Source: Diphasiastrum complanatum (Eukaryota > Streptophyta > Lycopodiopsida > Lycopodiales > Lycopodiaceae). From it: a stretch of DNA of 64,000 nucleotides. The notes under the pieces were generated by a model. That model saw nothing but the letters and a program-made list of their open reading frames with translations. It was not told the origin of the DNA and did no database searches. The DNA lies in the NCBI GenBank assembly GCA_029204225.1, contig CM055111.1, positions 21,446,639-21,510,638 on the forward strand, written 5' to 3'. Of the stretch, positions 59,839-64,000 are shown one piece after another; position 1 is the first letter of the stretch, and each line of letters begins with the position of its first letter. The position numbers and the translations under genes are program-made.

Positions 59839-62026
59839 CTAGGCTCTAGCTGCCCGCCTCGGACGCTGTCGTCGTGGAGGCACTGGCATGTCCTCAAGCT
59901 CAAGGTCATCCTCCTCATCATCAGACTCACCCTCATCCTTAGTGCGGATTCCTCATTTGAGTAAGAGCCAGAGGGACTCTCAGAGGTGTCTGAGACTGCT
60001 GGATGGCTCAGACCCTCTCCTACGCTCCTAGTCCTGCGTGCTGCAACAGCTTGAGTGGTAGGCCCTGCACAATGCACACAAGGAAATTGGAATCAAGACT
60101 TAGGATCGGCATTACTTTTAACTTACAAATTACAATTCACAATCTAGTATCTAGTATATCTATAAGTACTGATATAACGCAATGAATCGGGGAATTAGGC
60201 ATCGAAATCAACCTGCAGCTGCTAAGGGCTCCCGATGGAGTAAAGCATAGACATCCTCCTCCTCTTGTGATCTTGGTGGCAAGTCTGGAACCCTTGGCAC
60301 ATCGATGTCATCGGGATTAACCTATGGAATTAAACCAAGATCTCGATTCTCAGTACTAGGAAACGATTTAAAAAAAAATAGCAAATGTAAACTTTGAAAC
60401 TTGAAGCCAAAAGGTTCTTAGTGTAGACTCTAGACAGATCACGGTAGACTCTACAGAATTCAGATTACTTGTATGGGCTCCCCGGTCTACCTTAGCTTCT
60501 TCAAAACCCGTAGGCTGGCATGCACATCACCAACCTCTCCAGCTGCACAGTAGAAAGTATGTTCCTCCTCTTCGTATGAATCAGAGAGCACACACTCCAA
60601 TTTCTCTCACATGCAACTGCTGCGCAATCTTGTGAGAGGACGCAGATGGCAAGTTTCTGCAACTTGGAAACAACATTCCCATACTTCATCCACCATGAAA
60701 CAGGGCGCAATTGCCCTTCCCTCAGCATGGAAGCTGCACGACGGAAATCGAGGTGCTCGGTCCTGAACGTTCAACATTCAACATTCATCACCATTCAAAA
60801 TAGTAAATACTAAATGCTTACTACTAACTTAGACTTCGATACATACTACATAGATGAAATTTGAATCATGATTCATGATGGCACCAAGTAATAAGTTATA
60901 ACTACCAAGTACTTACTGCTACCTAGTAGGTTGTAGCTTGTAATTACTAATTGCATACCTGAATAAATTCAAGTCATCCATGAGTGCATCTTGATCCCTA
61001 GGATCAGGATAGATAGAGGAGACGTAGGAATGCCATGCTTGCCTGAGCTCTCAATCATGGAATCGGTCTTCCTTCCTTCATAGTGGATGAAGCAAGCAAG
61101 CCACGACAAGCAGAGGTTGATGGAACCACTGCCACATGTCTAGAAACAGGCCCCTTACTTCTTCCAGCCTGCAAACAATCAGGAGTGAAGTATGAGCATT
61201 CAAGTCTCAAGATGAACCCTGATTCCGACTATCGATATCAAATTTGCAAATACTCATTACTATCAACTAATCATGAATGTTCAATGAAGAATCAACTTTC
61301 AATGTAGTAATATACCTGTCAGGAGCTATGCTGGTGCAACTCTAAAGCTGCTCTCCTAGCCTTTCCATAAACTCATAGAGAAGGCCTAAAGTGCAACCCT
61401 CTATCTCTCTCTCTATCAGTAAGGCGCAACACACTATAGATAGGCTGCATGGATATGACAATGGCGCGTGTATCATCCCAAAATGCAGTGCCCATCACGG
61501 TCGCCTCAAATCTCTTGGCCTTGGCCTCTCGTGATGGGCCCCACTTTGCCCAATGGTTTGAAACCACCGTTTGCCTCAGGCTTGCATGCACTTTTATGAG
61601 CCGCTCCAAAACAAGGAACATATAGGCAAATCTAGGATGAAATAAGAATGGTAATTGGTCATAGGCAGCAGGCTATAGCGAAATTCAAATTCTATGAGCA
61701 TTGAGGCTTGAAGCTAAAACAAAATTGCAAATCAAAAAATTGGAAACAGGTTGGAACTTGGTTGCCTAGTGGGGGCAGGCCTCAGGAGATCCAAGCTGGA
61801 ATGGGACTTGAACATCCTCAAGAATGTCTGTCTCTTGGTGACAAATCTCACCAAAAATCATGCCATGTCTACAACCTCCTTGACCCAGGGTAATCTCGCA
61901 ATGTCTTCAACCAGGAGGTCAAGGCAATGTGCATCACATGGAGTCCAGAAAATCCTAGGGTACCTCTCATTCACGAGCTTCCCTTTGGGAGGAGATTTAG
62001 CAGCAGTGCTCTTGTGTTTAGGCTAG
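59839..62026 (-). pseudogene. hAT-family transposase pseudogene with introns
   Basis: Minus-strand exons in order: 62026-61740 (YPRIFWTPCDAHCLDLL, VTKRQTFLRMFKSHSSLDLL; the DUF659 region, with a TGA at 61858-61860); 61621-61373 (ERLIKVHASLRQTVV, FWDD, PIYSVLRLTDRE); about 61080-60960 (SSIYPDPRDQDALMDDLNLF, donor GTATGC); 60770-60480 (ASMLREGQLRPVSWWMKYG, ACERNWSVCSLIHTKRRN, one-base shift before VHASLRVLKKL); 60330-60218 (DDIDVPRVPDLPPRSQEEED); and 60077-59839 (acidic tail ending RAARA, stop 59839-59841). No BED zinc finger is visible. The stop and shift make it non-functional. hAT transposases cut and paste DNA; the ACERNW...HTKRRN block is the C-terminal dimerisation region. Confidence 0.85.
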
Positions 62027-62111
62027 TATCTTGACATGTACTTTGAGAAAAAATTAATAAAGTGGATATTTGGTGCCTATTTTCATGTGCTTTGGATTGG
62101 ATTCAGATAGC

Positions 62112-62340
62112 TTAGTGAGATTGTTGCATGTGCATGATTAGCCTCAAGTTGGTGGTGCAATGTACCAACTTGTTCAGCTGGGGAACGTTGAGCCTATTGC
62201 GTCTCTTTGTGTGCATAAAAGACCAAGTTCTCCAATTCCGCTCACAAGCCGAAGTGGAACAATCTTGAGCAAGGATACGAGTGGCAAGAGCGGTAATATC
62301 AGGGCGGATTTGCCCGCCCACCCCACCATGAAATGGAAAA
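62112..62340 (-). pseudogene. Second hAT C-terminal fragment
   Basis: The minus strand reads ATRILAQDCSTSACERNW, TWSFMHTKRRNRLN and LNKLVHCTTNLRLI, the same dimerisation region as at 60620-60500 but more diverged. It stands upstream of the main pseudogene in transcription sense, so it comes from another copy. Confidence 0.8.
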
Positions 62341-62344
62341 GACA

Positions 62345-62427
62345 GGTTCAAACCGTTTTCCGATTCGAACCTGGCCTGCCGGTTCGAACCTCAAAGAATC
62401 GGTTCGAACCAGCCGGTTCGAATCGGG
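62345..62427. repeat. Cluster of degenerate GGTTCGAACC palindromes
   Basis: GGTTCAAACCG, ATTCGAACC, CCGGTTCGAACC, TCGGTTCGAACC and CCGGTTCGAATCGG lie within 83 bp. It abuts the hAT fragment at 62112-62340 and shares its decamer with the cluster at 207-290, 62 kb away. Confidence 0.75.
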
Positions 62428-62519
62428 GGGTGTTCCCTTGCCTCTCCCTCAAACACTCTTCTAAGAAATTAGAATCTAACATCTATTCACACACATTTGT
62501 CATTGTCAAACACACACCC

Positions 62520-62521
<2 letters not shown>

Positions 62522-62560
<39 letters not shown>
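62522..62560. repeat. (CT)n microsatellite directly before LINE copy D
   Basis: A CT run of about 38 bp that passes without spacer into the LINE reverse transcriptase frame at 62561. Confidence 0.95.
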
Positions 62561-62563
<3 letters not shown>

Positions 62564-63614
62564 GCTATCATTGAGGAAGCCAGGCATAGGAGACAGAGGG
62601 TTTACTGTTGCTTTGTTGACTTCAGGAAAGCCTTTGATTCTGTTCCACGCTTTCTTCGCATCCAGCGACTACGTGATCTTGGCTTCTCTACTAACACAAT
62701 TCTAGTTGTGATGGCACTATATGAGCGAGTTCTTGGATGTTTTCGAGGTGACACTGGCCTCTCAGAGCACATATGGAGTACCATCGGGGTGAAACAGGGT
62801 TGCTCCCTTTCTCCTACACTATTCGGACTATATATTGACGAGCTTGAGAGGATCATTGAGTAGAGCGGTGGTACGGGTTGCCGACTTGGGGATATCCTGA
62901 TTGCCATTCTCCTATATGCAGATGATATTGCTTTAGTCTCCTCGACTAGAGAGGGACTACAGAGACAATTGGACTGTCTTCATGGTTTCTGTACTAGGTG
63001 GGGTTCGCAGGTCAACATTGAGAAGACCAAAATTATGGTCTTCAACACATCCAGGGCTTTCATGCAGCGACAAGAGCTTTTTCTTGATGGACAGCTGTTG
63101 GAGATTGTGTCATCCTACACCTATCTCGGGGTTCTTTTCACTGGTCCTATATCTGGTATGAGACATGCAACTACAGCCAGACTTGGATGTAATAGGGATA
63201 CCACAACGGACTAGAACCAAACAACTTTACTACACCATGGTCCAACTTGAGCGTGTCTACTTCCAGAGATCTGTTCGGGATGCCCCGAGTAAGTGTCGGC
63301 TGACGACCTTCTTGGCGACGTCAGCAGCATCTATTGAGACCACCTCCAGGCGTTATACCCATCACATCTTTCTTCCACAACAACAATACTTGATGGCATA
63401 GGGTTATACCATTATCCTATTGGCAGTATTAGACCTTTGTTTTTTTTAAAAGTCTTCTTCATGTTCGTAGTATAGTATATTGGCATTTCATTTCTTTTCT
63501 GTTACGAAGATGTTTCACACGCTCCTACTGTACTACACACTTGACATGTACTTTGTCGTCTTATATGCCTATTGGCATGGCAAAGACATTAATAAAATCT
63601 CTTTCTCTCTCTCT
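62561..63614 (+). mobile_element. LINE copy D: reverse transcriptase, 3' end and (CT)n tail
   Basis: The + frame opens inside the RT (RAIIEEARHRRQRVYCCFVD), then FRKAFDSVPR (about 62625), GVKQGCSLSPTLFGLYIDEL (62790), an in-frame TAG at 62861-62863, and LLYADDIALVSSTREG (62909-62955) with the catalytic YADD intact. FCTRWGSQVN and YLGVLFTGPISGMRHA follow. After SKCRL (about 63300) the zinc-knuckle part is deleted and the frame joins the extreme C-terminus (63310-63400). The 3' UTR shares about 160 bp with copy B and ends ATTAATAAAATCTCTTTCTC. Confidence 0.85.
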
Positions 63615-63656
63615 AATGTAGAAGTCAGCTTCAAGTTGCCCCGATTGCTACAACGT

Positions 63657-63701
63657 CTCTCTCTCTCTCTCTCTCTCTCTCCCTCCCTCTCTCTCTCTCT
63701 C
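63657..63701. repeat. CT-rich microsatellite
   Basis: Two CT runs separated by CCCTCC, 43 bp after the LINE D tail. Confidence 0.9.
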
Positions 63702-64000
63702 CAGTGATGGCTGCTCCTCCAGCGATGGCTGCTGCCGTCCTAGGCCCTGCCTTGCCCTTCCTCCTCGCGCCCTTGCTCGTAGGTCCTCAAGGTCCCCTGC
63801 CACCTCCTCACGCACCCCCCTCGCTCACCGTTCACCTCCCCCCTCGCTGCCCCTTCCCCTTCCCCCCCTCACTAACCTCCCCAATCTCCCCCTCACTGAT
63901 CCCTCTCCTATAGCTGCCACCCCCTCACCCACCCTCGCTGACCCCTCCCTCCTCACCCCCTCTCGTTGCCACTCCAACCCCCCCTCTCGCTGCCCCCCTC
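63702..64000. other. C-rich low-complexity DNA at the window end
   Basis: CCCCTC/CCTCAC-type repeats dominate; the + frame from 63704 is Pro/Leu-rich with no domain. It could be the start of another transposon leader, but nothing shows this. Confidence 0.5.

Noticed and set aside
63704-63913. Proline-rich frame at the window end
   Set aside because: C-rich low-complexity DNA gives it; no domain, no stop bias beyond chance and no upstream promoter signal.
1-64000. CRISPR arrays, bacterial operons, riboswitches, phage or plasmid functions
   Set aside because: Direct repeats here are LTRs, minisatellites and microsatellites; gene structure is eukaryotic with spliced exons, and no bacterial signals were found.

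Overview
The window looks like nuclear DNA of a seed plant with a large, repeat-choked genome. Evidence: GT-AG introns of kilobase length in a gene with a plastid/plant-type YccV-like domain, a telo-box promoter in front of an RCL1-type first exon, LTR retrotransposons primed by initiator tRNA-Met, hAT transposase pseudogenes and decayed non-LTR (LINE) copies. Intron lengths above 10 kb would suit a gymnosperm or another large-genome plant, but the sequence alone does not fix the species. There are no prokaryotic operons, CRISPR arrays or phage genes.

Layout. 1-3578: non-coding, with LTR-like scraps and a palindromic TTCGAA cluster. 3579-17674: six exons of a host gene (YccV-like domain, + strand) whose splice phases all agree; intron 2 (4082-15783, 11.7 kb) is filled with a tandem TRIM array (4497-5587, one target-site duplication), a gypsy-type LTR (5986-6381), three LINE pieces, a copia scrap, a duplicated 1.16 kb LINE relic and a hAT scrap. 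17675-23726: AT-rich, no gene seen. 23727-34149: two broken copia elements of one family around a small unrecognised intron-containing gene fragment (27413-28675). 34150-36878: GGCGCC-rich and other repeats. 36879-37191: promoter and first coding exon of an RNA 3'-terminal phosphate cyclase-like (RCL1) gene; its later exons are not visible, so the rest of the window may lie in its first intron. 38515-40417: LTRs and gag of a copia-like element whose short LTR contains a tRNA-like sequence. 40418-46365: a chromovirus-like gypsy element (minus strand). 47764-55853: a non-coding LTR element (LARD-like) that itself carries a second related gypsy element (50672-55180). 56220-58990: a third, different gypsy relic (+). 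59011-62427: hAT transposase pseudogenes. 62522-63614: a LINE copy bounded by CT microsatellite, then C-rich low-complexity DNA to the end.

Almost all recognisable coding capacity belongs to dead mobile elements. The observations most worth following are the tRNA-like sequence inside a short LTR with a head-to-tail LTR-LTR junction, the multi-LTR TRIM array integrated as one unit, the LINE family that ends in (CT)n instead of poly(A), the gypsy family whose LTRs run AGTTA...TAACT instead of TG...CA, and the recurrent ~80 bp clusters of degenerate palindromes that sit beside hAT-like sequence. No intact novel enzyme system or gene cluster was found.
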